Assembly (NCBI RefSeq): GCF_901709675.1
Contig: NC_051105.1
Span: 10,154,604 to 10,218,603 of the forward strand
From: Syngnathus acus
Lineage: Eukaryota; Chordata; Actinopteri; Syngnathiformes; Syngnathidae
Direction: 5' to 3'
DNA length: 64,000 bases
Below are positions 26,462 through 39,868 of the stretch, in pieces. Below the pieces are notes generated by a model. That model ran no database searches, was not told the DNA's origin, and worked only from the letters and a program-made list of their open reading frames with translations. Each line of letters opens with the position of its first letter. Position 1 is the first letter of the stretch. Position numbers and translations under genes: made by a program.

Positions 26462-27556
26462 TAGCAGAGTCAGAAATAACCAGATAAGGCGTTTACTGTG
26501 AACTGACCGCTTTATCGGTTCATCATATGGGCCACCGCTAAATCGAGGATTTTTTTCAAGCCATTGTTTTACATTATACAGCAATACCTTAACTTGCAAG
26601 TGACCTCATGTATTTTACTAGCTGTTACTTGGCTGTTTTTTTTTTTTGTCTTTCGTTGTGATGATTTTTTTTTTTTTTTTTTTTAAAGAGGCCAAGTTCA
26701 AGCATTTTTTCTATTTCAAGATGAAGTTGAAACAAAACAAAGAAAACGCACAACTTCTGAAACTCAAGGTAAACACTGTGCAAAACTCCATAGACAAGCT
26801 AACAAAACTAGCATTGGTGTTGTGGCGGAAGTTAATTCAAAAATGTTTTGAATGTTTGTAATTATCACTATAATATAAACAATTTGATGTTTTGCTTTAT
26901 AAGTTAGTGCTAAGATAGCATACTTTCAAAGAAATGATAAATGATGATGAAAAAAAATCTTTTGAACAAGCGTTAAGTGTTTTTTTAAACACATTTAAAC
27001 GTGAATAAAGCATGCGGGAAAGTTCTCAATGCTCAGATGCAGTGCTACATGATAGCATGGCTAGCTTTGGCATCCGCTTGAACTGTTTTCACCCTGTTTT
27101 GCATTTCACGTGCTTTCCTACAGCATGCTTATGTTGTGATTTGCGTATAAGCCTGGTTAATGTGCGTATCAATGGCACAGCAGTGCGGTTCAAAAGGTCT
27201 CCCTTTTTACACGACCAGTGCCTCACTGCGTGGAGCAGCAACCACCAGACTTGGTGGCAAAAATCTGTGGTACACTAGAGCCCCCTGTGGGCAACCGGCG
27301 GTACTGCAGGCCGCTGCTTAACGAGCCCTGGTTGGATGATTTGGCCAAATGCTTGTCATTATCTGACTGCTCTTCCTATTGTTTCTTAGCAGTTTCAAAA
27401 TTATGCTCTGCTAATCTTCATTTCATGTGCAGCATTTAGCTAATAGAGGAGAAGGCTCCTTTTCTCAATGTAGTTCAAATTTGTTGTGGTTTGAATAACA
27501 TTGCATTAGATTCTCCTCAAAAATTAACAAGTCTATAAAGAGCTATTTCTTCTCAC

Positions 27557-27610
27557 GAGGATCGCAGGTGAGCTGGAGATTATTCCAGCTGACCTCGGGT
27601 AGGAGGCCAA
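27557..27610 (+). repeat. Fragment of a common fish dispersed repeat
   Basis: The phrase ggatcgcaggtgagctggag then ttccagctgacctcgggtag matches a repeat very widespread in fish genomes (gcaggtgagctggagcctatcccagctgac...). Only about 50 bp is present. Confidence 0.7.
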
Positions 27611-29739
27611 GCAAACACTCATTTACACAATTTAAAGTTTTCAATCAAAACTAGTATAATGACTTAAGGATGTTCTTACCAAATTTCGGCCTCTAAGATG
27701 CATGTAAACTTCTGGACCTTGTTTTGCAGATTCCTCTGGATCAACCCCTCCTCCTCTTCAAGGATGCCAGATTCTTGCCATCATCTCCTCCAGTCGTGAG
27801 GTGGAACTGGCAGGGTAGGGGCGTGCGCGCGGGCGGACCTGCTGGGCGCTGGCAACGTGCTCCGTCTGCTCGTGAGCAATGCAAGTACAGACAACCCCCG
27901 CCGACCCAACACACACACACATGCACAAGTTGGTAGAAAAAGATGGGCTGTAGATGGTGAGACGGGGGCACTCCTGCTGTGACTTGGCGCACCCCGCTGG
28001 ACAGCTGGAGACTTGGGGAGTGGAGCCGCTGCCAAAGCGGGCTGACAGAGTGGGTGGGGGGGCTGCAGGTGCAAGGCTGGTAGAGGCCTGAGGTGGCTCC
28101 CATACCTGCAGCTGATCATCTGTAATTATCTCTAGCAGCGAGGTAGAGGGGGTGCGGCTGGACACACACGTTTAAAAACACTTTAATTTTGACTCATCAC
28201 CCCTGCGTTGAAGAGTTATTCAAATCGCATTGTGAAATGAATTAAGGGAAATGATCCACCCACAGGAGATACAAATCAGAAAAAAAAAATTCAAATCATC
28301 ACATGCTTTAAAAATAGCAACAAAGCGCATCAAAAACGCCAACTCCGCCATCTCCAAGGCTGAACATCTCGCCTCGCCGCCCGTATATGCAGATGAGAGC
28401 AAAGTGTAGCAATTTACCAGCAGACTCTTCATCACAACGCTGTCGACCCAAAGCTGTTTTACAACCGCAGCTTTGAGTGCCGCGACCGTCCGTCCCGGTA
28501 AGAAATAACGCCGCTTTAATGTTCTGAATACCAAGCTATCGAACGGGGGGCTCCTGCCCCCCCCGCCCGACTCCCTCACTCTCCATCTATTTGCTTAATC
28601 TTGATTCATCAGTTACGGAGGCTTATTATGGAGCACTGACAGCGTGCTCGGGCTCTTGATAAATGACACCGCTCAAGCCGGATTCAAAACGTGAGGCTCA
28701 AGTGCCAATTATCTCAGCAGACCTGGCTAATAAGGGGATCTCTGGTTAACTATCTGATCTCGGCGCGGGCGTCGTTTGTCATCGACGGCCCGTGTTTACC
28801 TCGGAGACGGCGGCTTGCGACACCTCCCCCCCGCCTAACATATGTAAAACCCGGATCTTTGTTCCTTTAATAACCTTTTATTAACAGCCTGACATCATGA
28901 TTAAGTCGGGTCCAAACACGCACACAATGAAGTACACAATTACCCTCAACGCCCACGTGCGCCACCGCGACGAGCCGATCGCAGTCAGAGCGGAGAATAA
29001 TGAATATCGAGCCCGGCGTTTGATCCATTCCGCACGGAGAGCCCAATTTGCTCAAGCACCTGGAGCCGTGCCACCGCGTCGAGTTTTTTGAGCCCATGAT
29101 GGATACTCATGGGAGCTTCCTTCCACTGGCGCATATTCTACTGATTTGTAAAGAGGATAAGTGCTTTGACCTTAACTCATCATTACAGCTCATTAGCGCT
29201 TTTGTTTGGTAGGAGATGGGCTGCTTGCAAACAAAGCTGTTTACCGCTAAGTCAGAAAGTCTGCAATCAAGGTTGCGGGGTGTTTTTTTTTATTAATTTT
29301 TTTCCGTAGGTCTCGAGGTCTCAGATTAATCAACACTCGCTGTGGTCAGAAGTGTGTTTAGCCCTCTCCAGTCGCGGATGTTAGCATGCTGTCAGGCACG
29401 TCTGACGCGGCTGGCTAACAGGCCGGCTGCTTGGCCTTCATATGTATTTTCTTTCCTGGGAAAGTAGCAAATAAAATATTTTGTAGGTCTGCGTAGCCAA
29501 GGGACTTTGTCTTCCATCATGAAACACCTCCAGCTCGTAAGCACAGACGTTGTTAAGTACTTCCAGGCTGCGCTTGGAACATTCCTTTTAAACTTTGTTG
29601 TCCAGGGCGAAATACCCAAAAGTGTCACATTAGTGCCACGAGATTTCCGAGATATGAGCTATTGTTTCTTGAATTTTTTTTTTTGCTATGTCCTCGATGG
29701 AAAAGTGACCAATCGCAGCAGTAGAAGCTACTATTCTGA

Positions 29740-29815
29740 CTTTGTGTATGTATTATGCTGCCCCCTGGTGGTCAAGCCAGTCATTCCAGAAGGAGCAGCA
29801 CAATTAATGGCATTG
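29740..29815 (-). repeat. Dispersed repeat carrying a CTCF-like motif, copy B
   Basis: It contains CTGCCCCCTGGTGGTCA at 29758-29774, a near-consensus CTCF core in minus orientation. Sequence on both sides matches copies A (18655) and C (56095), including ccagaaggagcagcacaat. Confidence 0.65.
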
Positions 29816-32800
29816 TCTCATTAAATCATGATGCATAAAACTATTTAATTCTATACAATTATGTTATTATGCCCCATTTATGATAAGTAATATATACAAC
29901 AGTATTTTCATTTATTAAAACACACAATTACAATGGGAAAAGATGATTTAAGCACATATCTCAAGACAGCTTTGTACAAAAAAAATAAGTGATATTTGGG
30001 AATAATCAGCTGTTTGTTTTTAATGATTGCCTGCATAAGGAGACCGTAGGAGGCCAGCTGGAGTGAGCGGATCTTCACAGCTTCCCCACTTCCTGTTAGC
30101 TGCCACACCCTCCCCCTCCCACGGAATGCAAGACTGTCTAAGTAGCATCTGCTGAGGAAAAATAAAGCTCCTTTTCCCTCGCATGTAGTGAAGATCATTT
30201 GCATAATCTCCCCCTCTGTAAGGTGAAAACAGAATAATAATTGGCTTGCCCTTTTCTCTCTGTGTGTTGTAAAACAGTTAGGAATTAATTTGAGGATAAC
30301 TGTGCAATTAATTCTAAATGCTAAAGATGGCGTGAGGGCTTTGATACCAAGGTGGGGAAAAGATACACAGACGGAGGTCACGAAACAAAAGTGCTGCATT
30401 TAAATATGGCGCTGAAAGACTTTTTTAACTTTGTCACACAACACTGAGTGTTCCTTCCACATTTAGCAGCACTTTGTGATGGAATCCGTGCTGCCTCCTC
30501 AGACAGGTGTCGATAAGTAACTCGGCGTGCTTGCTCGTGAAGGTCAGCATCAGAAAGGCTAGTCTGACACGATAATAGTCTATCTGACACCAGATTGTGA
30601 TTTGATACGCGGCGAGCTCCCATGTAGGCCGTCCATGCCATAGTGTCGGTAGCATGGCGGCGCCCTGTAGGCTGTCCGACCAGGAATAGTAACTTCATTC
30701 CACGGAGGGAAGAGGAACATGTCTCGCCTTGAGTCCCAATTACACCTAATGATGGCGAGAGGATGGAGCACATGCAGATCGCGCCGCACTTCCAAAGTCA
30801 CATCAGGCGCAAGGTGCGGTCATTTATCACTGCAGCCATAAGCCCCGCCCCCTCCCTGAGTCGCGGCTCCCGGCACATCATGCTTGCTGTTATTTGTGTT
30901 TAACTGCCAGGAAAAAGGGAAAATAAAAGCCAGAAGTAGAACGGCCACATCCTTCAGGGAGGAAATGTTCTCTCAGAATAGTCGCCGCCTTTGACCCCTC
31001 ACACTTGGATCATTGCGATCAATTTTGGCTTTGAAATCCAAATTAGACAAGTGTGAGGGATCTGTTACACGTGTCGAAGCGCTCAGCGGCAGCCGAGAGG
31101 CGGTTCGCTGCTCGTCAGTGGCTTTCCCTTAATCCCGCCCTGATCTTTGCGTTTGATCCGCCGCACGGTTCTGAGACGACATGAGCAGCGGCTATCGTTG
31201 TAATTTAAAGTCGATATTGTGCTCATGATCCCTCTCTGCGGGACAGACAAACGATGGCGGAAGCTTGGCAGATATGGAAAGTTGAAGCGAGCCAGACACG
31301 TTTGTCTTAGCGTCGCAATAATTTTTTTCCAAATCATCGATGGCTAGTGGCTACGATGCCCGTTGTTTTTTTTCTATCTACCACAGCCCATCACAAATTG
31401 CTATTGCCTCGGCGATGCAGCTATCAACGCAGCAGCTGATGATTCAACCCGAGGTGCTTTAATAGATCTCAGATTAGAAATGGAAACCCGGCCCACAAAT
31501 CTCCCCCTGTGTTATTACACTCAGAGATGAGATGTTTTCCCCCCCCCTCGCGTGAATGACATGAGATATTAAGAGGCCCGGGGGCCTGTTAAATCCACAA
31601 GCGTGCCATGATCTGCGCTGAAACTTTCGGCTAAACGTGCTTCCGTCAAATACTTTGATTGAGGCGGAACATTTATGGGCCGGGGTCGCTGAACTTTGGA
31701 TGGATAGAGGTGAGGTGTCAACAATCGATTCCTTTAGTGTCTACAATTTGTTTTGATGTAGGGTTGTGTTTTTTTTTTTTTCTTCACTGCAGCAGCGTTT
31801 TGCAATTCAATGTAGCAAAATAAAAAAAGGTTCTGCTTCCACCTGCTCACCATTAAATATTTGCGGTAGTTCGCATTCATGTTTGGGAGGTCAAAAAGGA
31901 GTTTTATAGCACATTTTTTGTGTTCGCACTGTAGTTTGTTTGACTTAGCATAGCTTTTAGCATATATGGATAAACCTATTTAAATCAAAACCGGGCTAAA
32001 TCTGGCTCCAACTCAGCGAGGGGGAAAAAAAATGCAGGTCTTCGAGCATGTCTGCACACTGGTGGCCCACTTAGAACTTAAATGACTAGTTTAGTTAACC
32101 TTCCTGATGAAGCCTAACAAGGTGTTATGACAGCGACGGTGCAGCGCTTCATTTCCACGGAATTAGCATCCGTCACGGCTCCAACCGCTAAAAATATCGT
32201 CTACCTGCCGGCGGTTTTGCGGGATGGCGTGCAGGAGTCCAGAGGTGAGGCATTTTGATAGAACAGCTCGCGAAATATTTGCTGACTTCCATCACCTATG
32301 GGACTGCGGTTCTGATGGAGCCAATGATATGTGCCCCCATTAGTCTCCGAGGAGATCCCTTAGCCCACTTCTCTCCCCGATCCGTGCCAATTAAGTAGCA
32401 GAATTATGTAGATTAGTTGGAGTCACTTGCACACTTCCACGCAACGGAACGCATATAGCGAGCGATGACACGAAGATCCCGTTGAATAATTAGAGGGAAT
32501 TTTCAGAGCCCTGCGAGCTCAATCATACGCTGCCGTATGCTAACTATTTTTAACCTGTTCTTTCTAGCTTTTCCTTTATCCTCCTTCTGCTCTTTTCTTA
32601 ATGTAGTCTTCTGTCCCGCTGCTGCGACATTGCCCGAGGTAATTGCTAAAAGTCTACACGACGTCCAAGTCAGACTGGAGCGCTACTTATAGAAACGTGC
32701 GCAAAGAAAAAAAGACATGGCTTCTTTTTTTTCCTGTTTTGAGCTTTAAGTCTCTGATTGTACAAAATTCCCTTTATGATTTTTACTTTCCAACCTGCAA

Positions 32801-32840
32801 CAGGTCAATCTGAAATGTAGAGACCATCCAATTATTTTCT

Positions 32841-32841
32841 T

Positions 32842-32885
<44 letters not shown>

Positions 32886-32886
32886 A
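32841..32886. repeat. (TA)n microsatellite
   Basis: About 20 TA units with one C interruption. Confidence 0.97.
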
Positions 32887-35800
32887 TAAATTTTAATATT
32901 TTCTAGCATTAATGTCAAGTAGAAAAAAAAAATAGCAATGTGCAAATTCAAATAAGCGTCACCGTACCGTTAATCGGTTACAAAAGAGCAAATCTAACCC
33001 CGCTGTCTGCAAACTCGTCACGCCATGTTTGGTCTGTCATCCGCACAACACTCACAGCCGTGACGCTTCTTCTTCTTTACGAGCCGGCTGCCGTGCGGAA
33101 ATGCCGAGTGTCGCGAGCAGGCCTTCTTCTTCCCGCAGTCATCAGTATTCTAATGACTCGCTGCCGCCGCCACTATCCCACTGTGTTTATTTTTAGACAT
33201 GGGGAGATTGATGAGATGCTCATATCGTCCTTAACCACCAACTAATTAACTAATTAGGACATTCAAATGAACACTTGCGGCGTGGTGTAGGAATGGGCAA
33301 ACAGCTCACGACTCCGCTTGGCGGCATGCAGAGTTTATGTTTTCATGTTGCGATGAAGGGGAGGTGTTGAGAGCACAAAATACGAGTTGTCACAAAATTA
33401 GGTTTCTAGCGTTCCAAATTCTCTTTATAAACTGAAAAAAAACTTACAATTTCTGTTATCATTATTAAAGTTAGCATTCAGTAGTTTCTTTTTGATAGCA
33501 TGAAAGTATTAGCTCAACTTTTTTGCTAGCATAAAAGTCGCGCTAATGCTAGCTATTATCAAGTTATCAAAACGGGTATTGCATTTGCATTTAATTGTCA
33601 GAAATGTAGTTCTTTTTTTATATACAAGTACTGTTATCACCCCCGCAAAATGCTGCAGCACTATGACACTAATAGCTAAAATAAGAGTCATGAATTCAAG
33701 TACTAATGGGAGCATGTCCTCGCTCACATGCAGATCAATGAGGCAACATCATCATCATGTATCGATCTCCTCACTGCCCCAAAACTCATTGTTATTAGTC
33801 CCAGAATCCCGATAATTTTCAAACACGTCCCACTTAGGTTGACTTTGACCTCTGAGCTGAAGGTGAAAGTCCTTGAAAGCAAGTCATGGCGATTGTTTCA
33901 TTCTCTGTATTCTAATGAGCTTGCGTAAAATTGATAATTTTTCACCTTGCACTTGTTTGTTAGCTGGTCAGAGTTGTTAGTATGCCGAGTGTCATGAGTC
34001 AACATAGTGTTGGCTTTAATTACAGCAATATATGGATGTTATGGATCTGGATGATGATGTTATTTAAAAAAAATCTCGGCATTCCTTTTGTTTGCTTTCA
34101 AAAGACGTTATGAACACCCTGTATTTTTCTATTGCCGCAAATTTGTATCATTTGATGATACACGGCAAGAAATGACAAAATTTAACACTTCTTCTCTTTT
34201 GGTGGGGTTATTATATATTGCTGTTTTTTTTACCTATTGTGCCATTAAACTGGATTTATATCCTGGATTTAGCTTGACTTGAGGATTGCCATATAATGCT
34301 TTGCTGTATCCGTTAATTGGTTTCTTTCCTTGGCATTTGAGCTTGCCAACAGCCTTTTAACAGCCATACACAAGTAAATTGCATTTTATAGTGTGCGTTT
34401 GGGGAAAATGTAAACATATAGTACAACAGCTCCAAGCCATCTGACCAGTTGAGTCTCTAAAATATAGACGTTTTGGCACATTTGTATCTTTTTGAAGAGT
34501 GAAAGGAATTACAGTACCTCAATCACATGTATTCTCACGTGGTTGTCTTTTTAAAGGTTAATAATCCTTTTAATTAAAGGATAAGCCTGCTATTGAACAC
34601 AAAATGTAATCACCCAAGGACGGAGAGCTAAAGAGGGGAGAATATAGCCTTTGCAATTAGCCCAATGATTAAGGTTTTAGTGCCTGACAGAGATGAGGGA
34701 GCTTTGGTAATGTGTCATAAAATTCATAGAGATGTTCGGGCGCGGCGATGATGTCGCTCGCAGCTTTACAGCATGCGCGCCTGCATGCGCACGCATGGCA
34801 TTGGCAAAACACGAGGCTCCCAAGCGCAAAGATCCGCAACAGCTGTTCTTCTTTCGGCCCTGTGTTTGGCACAATATGATCTCTCCATCAGCGAGCGTTG
34901 CATCTGTACTCAGCCCAAGTGCTTATCAATAAACACGCCCGTGCGACAATAAATGATCTACTGAGAGGGACCCAAAAAAAAGTATCAGACGTTCACTTTA
35001 ATCACCGACGCTGTTAATCAATAAAACGGCTTCATATATTTTAATTAAAGTTTTAGTTGCTGCAAATGTTGGCCGAATCTATACGCGTGTCCTTTTGGTT
35101 TTTCATTACCCGAGCCAGTTTGGACTGGCGGACTGAAGCGGCAGCTGCTGATGACCAGTCACGCTAGGCCACTTGTGTTTGTAATTGCATTTTTTTACCT
35201 ACAGAGGGTGTTAAGAATCCTTGTTAAAAAAAAAAAAAAAGCGGGCGGAATCTCACAATGCCAATTATTGCCCAGCAAATTACCAGGTAGGCAATATCTA
35301 AGCTGTCAGGAAAGGTTAGCAGAAATGAGAGGAAGAAGATGGACTATTCAGACATTCATCATGGCCATACTTGCCACTTCCAAATTGAAAATTGGAGGGA
35401 AAGCGTCCTTCATTTTCTCCAAATTTGAATCACTTATACTGATTATTGCTGTGAGTGACAGAAAAGCCTGGATAAATAAATAGGATGGTAATTTGTCGCT
35501 GCGCTGGATTCATCCCACATTGTTTTTTTATTTCCACGGTTATGACAGTAAATGACGAATGAGATGCGGTACGATCAGACGTGAAGTCGGAGCACGTGAA
35601 CTTGGATTAATGGAGCTAATCTGACCCCCAACTGGTGTTTGGTGGGCTTCTTCATTGGCCGCACACTGCACAGCGTTGCCCACGTGAGAGTTTCACTACA
35701 CCATCTGTCTCCTTCCCGCTCTTGTAGATTACATTTATACCGCATGCGTAGAAACGTAGCTTCTGCCTTTTAATGGAATTGTGAGCCAACCGTAAAATGA

Positions 35801-36650
35801 ATATTCTCTTCTTCTGGCCACCACAAACACACTGAAGCCAAAAGCTTTGTTCATTTCCAACTGCATTGTACTTTGAATTCCATTTGCTATAAATTGAAGT
35901 ATTGAAAAGTAATCAAGATTTTTTTTTTTGCATGGCATCAGTGATGTAGTAAAAGCGGGTCAAGTCCGAGAGTTGTAAAAGCAATGAGCAAGGGTGTTGG
36001 AAAAAAAAGAAAAATCCACTCCTGTTACGATTGGTTCAATATTTGGTTTCGAAGTATGTGACAGAATTTTATAGTTGATGCAGTTTAATGTGTATTCATA
36101 GCTTGGGCTTTTTTGAAAAAAGTTTCAGTTACATAACATTGGGGGGCGGCCCGTGTTTATTATTCAGGGACATGTTCTAGTTTGGCAGAAAAAGTAGGCC
36201 TGATTCTGAAAGAAGAAAAATGGTGTCCTATGGGCACGTACTTTGCTACCTGCTTTATGTGTGTCACAGTTTGAAGAGCCTTGAGATACAAGTTGAATTC
36301 ACAAAGTTCCTCATTGATCTAAAGAGAATTGCAATTAATCTGTTCCACTCCCCCATAAATACAAAATGTATTTGTACTGTTTTTGTTTTTGTTTGTTTTT
36401 CAGAAAATAGTCATAGCTCCTCTGCAGTAATATAAGTTGCTGTTTGCTGTGGCTAAAGAATATATACCTGTGTGAATATTATTATTTTATTTGTCTACGT
36501 GTGTTGCTTCACCATTTGTGTCCAAATATCTACACTGCAATACTGATGCTATCCGTTAGCATTTCGCTAAAGCTCTTTGAAAGCAACTCTGACACTTTAC
36601 AATACCATTCTGTTTCTGTACAACTTTTTTTTTTCATTTTGCAGCATGCA

Positions 36651-37260
36651 GTTATTGTTGACTCAAGGTGAGACCCGGTACAGGCTGCTGTTTTTATTGT
36701 TATTTTCAAGAATGGGCCCATTTTGTCATTTAATTGAGGCTCATGGGCTCGGCTGTGTAACGGCACACGGGGGAATAAGACATCAAGCGGCTGAATTTCC
36801 ACAGCCATTAACTGTTCCGCGCTCAATTAGAATGCATAGGATCCTGACATTTCATAACTTATGGCTCTCCGGGCTGATATAACAGCACGCTATAAAAGAA
36901 GCCCGATTCTGAAGACACGGAGCCAGATCCTTACATCGTTTTATTTTTTCCAGTGTGAATGAAATCACGGCTGGATAAAAGGTTGGCATGATGAGATAAA
37001 AAACCCAACTGTGGTTATTGCCGCTATTTGTTGGGTATAAAGACACCAGATTACCTTTTTAGATGTTTTCTATAGCTATCAATTAAATACCATTTCCCGG
37101 CAGCCTCCTCCTCCTGCTTCCATGTTGAATAAATCACCTCGCACGGGAGGATTAACAAGCACGCATGAATGACGCTGTCATAATATGAGAGGAATGTGAA
37201 ACGGTAGCAAATTGAGCCACTTAATAAAAACCCGGAATTCTAATCTTGGAAAAGGTGATG
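36651..37260. promoter_or_regulatory. Candidate conserved non-coding element, largest in the desert
   Basis: About 600 bp of balanced sequence with almost no homopolymers and many homeodomain-type cores (CATTTAATTGAGG, CTCAATTAGAATGC, TATCAATTAAATACC, GATTAACAAGC). It includes a TATA-box-like TATAAAAG at 36891-36898 and several HOX/CDX-like TTTAT/ATAAA words. Its position, about 6 kb from ATP5MC3, fits a distal enhancer of the HoxD landscape. This is inference from texture and synteny. Confidence 0.4.
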
Positions 37261-38938
37261 CTGACTGTTAGAATTATGATGATGGAAATGTAGTTTGAGC
37301 TTCTACTGGCTTTTTCTTTGGCGATCCCTCACCTCCACTTTGAGAAGAGACAGGTCCCATTTAGCAGGTAATTAATAGCAGGCCACTAAGACTGAGCTAT
37401 TATTCCAAATGACTTGGGTGATGCTTTCCAACACAACCCAAGCTTTCATTTAGACCCTGGTTATTCTGTCGATTATTTTCCGGAAATGTAATTTTCTGTA
37501 AGGTGAAAACGGTACATTTTGACTCATTTACAAAAAGAAATGTTGCTGTGATGAATTATCCGGCATTGATTGCTGGTATGATTTAGCACATTACAAAGAC
37601 GAATGAAGAAATGACGCTGGCCCGGCTTGTTTTTCCATGATGAACCGTCTTCCCACCAGCAAAGAGCCCATGAGTTATACAAGAGAATCACTTCCAATCA
37701 TAAAGCACCTAACACGGATTAGAAGCACAGCAGAGGAATTGAAGTCGAGGGTCTGGCTCGGGTGATTGATGGCATTTTCTTTGGCTTCTCCCTTGGTGGC
37801 AAAGCAATAAAGTTAAAATAGGTGAGACCCGTGCCTTGAACAGCAAAGCATCATCGGCGCCTTCAAGGTGGAGCCTCCTATGGGCGACCGCTGTCGCGAC
37901 CCGCCACAATATGACGGATTAACGACAACGGGTTGAGCCCTGCACTTTGAGACGCCCACAATCTCAATTATGTCCGTCTTAATGTACACTGAACAGCCGC
38001 GCCGGGCCGGGCCATGGACGGGGTAAACACACTTGCAGCAAGCAGAGCAGTGACAGGATAATAAAGTGCCGTGATTGATTCGGCTTGCCGGGGGGGGGGG
38101 CTTTATTGTGCGCAAGGAGTGCTATCTGATTATGTGTGGGCTTCTGTTGTCTTGTTCCAGCGGTGAGATAAGAGCACTACAAGAATGGTCACTTTTGATT
38201 GAGACCATTGCTTTATTATCGTGGTTGTAGCTGTTCCTAATATTTTGACTTGTGTATTTGATTGAGCCAACCAAAATACTTAATACAGCTGCAATGCGCG
38301 AGTGGTTGAAATGTAGTTGCTGTTCAGTGTGTGGTTCAGATTGGAGAGCAGATTATAAGCATAACTTCTTTATCCTCTGCAAAGAACAACTATTTTGCTT
38401 CCTACAAAATTATTCGTTCATTCTTTCCTTGTTCAATTCCTGAGTGTTTTTTCCGACTGCCCAAAATGGTTTGAAGTTTTACCTGTCGCTAGCAGCTAGC
38501 TGTTCCTTTGTAAAAGAGAACTAATGTACATTAATGGGCCCTATAAAATCGACTCATTGAACATTCCAGCTCTTGCTGACTCGGGCAACTGTGAGTGACA
38601 TTGTGCAGGTCCAGGACCTCCACCAGACTGCCTTTATTAGCTCTCTGAACTGGGATGTAGGTCAATCCATTAAAAGCAGGAAGGGCTCGCCCACTTAGTT
38701 TTGTTGGGACAGCCTCATATTTGACACCCTGAATCGGTGCGGAGACGTTTGCAGCCAACAATATGAGATTGGGGGGAAAAAAAGTTGATCCTCGCTGGAA
38801 GTGATTTAATTGAACACAATAAACTGCAGCCATATGCCTCCCATAAAAAAAAAAACAGCTTTCCATATGAGTGCTAAGTAAATACACCTTGCATATTAGC
38901 TTATATCCTGCATCATGTGTTTGTTTTTTGAATCTATA

Positions 38939-39037
38939 TTAGGGCTGGATGATTAATCAAATTTGAATCGATATTGCAAATTACTTGAATGCAATTTTCA
39001 ATTAAAAAACGCTGCAGTGTGATCGCATCAAAATCAA
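38939..39037 (+). repeat. Degenerate dispersed repeat (agggctg type), third copy
   Basis: tagggctggatgattaatc, then gaatcgatattgcaaatta. This is the best preserved of the three related copies (others near 15428 and 19813). Confidence 0.45.
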
Positions 39038-39112
39038 AATGGAGACTCGTACACATACTGATAAGTGTCCACGATAGAAGAGTAAATCACCATCAACAAT
39101 AGCAATAATGTT

Positions 39113-39128
39113 TCAATAGGGGGCAGCA
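39113..39128 (+). promoter_or_regulatory. CTCF-like motif (plus orientation)
   Basis: TCAATAGGGGGCAGCA fits CCASYAGRKGGCRSYR with two mismatches. It sits 0.7 kb upstream of a second plus-oriented motif. Confidence 0.4.
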
Positions 39129-39850
39129 CACCAGTATTGCACGCGGATCTTAATATTTAATTGCTCTTTATTTTTTTGTAAGGAAATTCTCAGTGCATTT
39201 TGACTGGAGATTGAAACACAGCATTCCCCTAATCGACTAGCCAGCGTGCGTTATCATATATACGCCAGTCAAATCCGTTCCCCATATGTCGCCTTAACAA
39301 CCGTCTGTGCGCTAAAACCGACCGACGTGTATATCTTTACCCGGTACGTCGTAAAAACAGACAACAGTACATCCCGGTAATGGCGCACGCTACGAGGTCA
39401 AGAAGATTCCTCTGAAGGGCTGTGTTGTTTTCTTATTCTGTCATCAGCTTTTACTGAAGTGTCATAAGGCGTTTGATTGTAAATCTCGGTGACCTTGAAG
39501 ACACGGGAGAAAGCGCTGCTCCGTAAACCAATCATCGCACAGCTGCCCCTGTCAGCCACGCTTGTGTTCACACAGTCACTGTCTGCATTTCCTGATGTTG
39601 AACAGAGGAAGGAAGGAGGAAGGCTACACTACATTGCCTGCTCGTCATTAGAAATCCTTTTAATGAAATGTAAGATTCATATTATCACTCATTCAAACAC
39701 ATATAAATTATTTATTTTAATAGAATTGTCAGGTTTGGGTCATATTAAATGCGCCATTAAAAGGTTTGTAATTGCTTATATATACCATAAGATGACAGCA
39801 AAGCACAATTTGTCTAAATAAAAGTCCAACTTTTTTCCTTGACATTAAGA

Positions 39851-39868
39851 TGCCACCAGATGGCGCCA
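39851..39868 (+). promoter_or_regulatory. CTCF-like motif (plus orientation), strong match
   Basis: TGCCACCAGATGGCGCCA contains CCACCAGATGGCGCCA, which fits the CTCF core CCASYAGRKGGCRSYR at essentially every position. It lies about 2.7 kb upstream of the ATP5MC3 first exon and is not in a recognised repeat. Confidence 0.55.

Larger units (their letters stand above)
23093..36650. other. Gene desert, part 4
   Basis: No gene is supported. Balanced, element-like blocks lie at about 23300-23400, 23640-23960, 26160-26400, 28590-29120, 30980-31340, 32140-32560 and 34540-34960. Simple repeats include (CA)n at 26413-26461 and (TA)n at 32841-32886. Repeat fragments lie at 26584-26640, 27557-27610 and 29740-29815. 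Minus-strand open frames at 27758-28165 and 29908-30773 overlap in several frames and have no recognisable domain. Confidence 0.45.

Noticed and set aside
27275-27292. Additional CTCF-like string in agagccccctgtgggcaa
   Set aside because: Needs three or more mismatches or an indel against the core; too weak to list.
27758-28165. Three overlapping minus-strand frames of 112-135 codons
   Set aside because: All three frames are open because the segment is GC-rich and contains CA/GT-type simple sequence. Codon content looks random.
29908-30773. Two overlapping minus-strand frames of 163 and 131 codons
   Set aside because: Several frames are open together and the peptides show no family resemblance. 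More likely a stop-poor, possibly conserved non-coding block.
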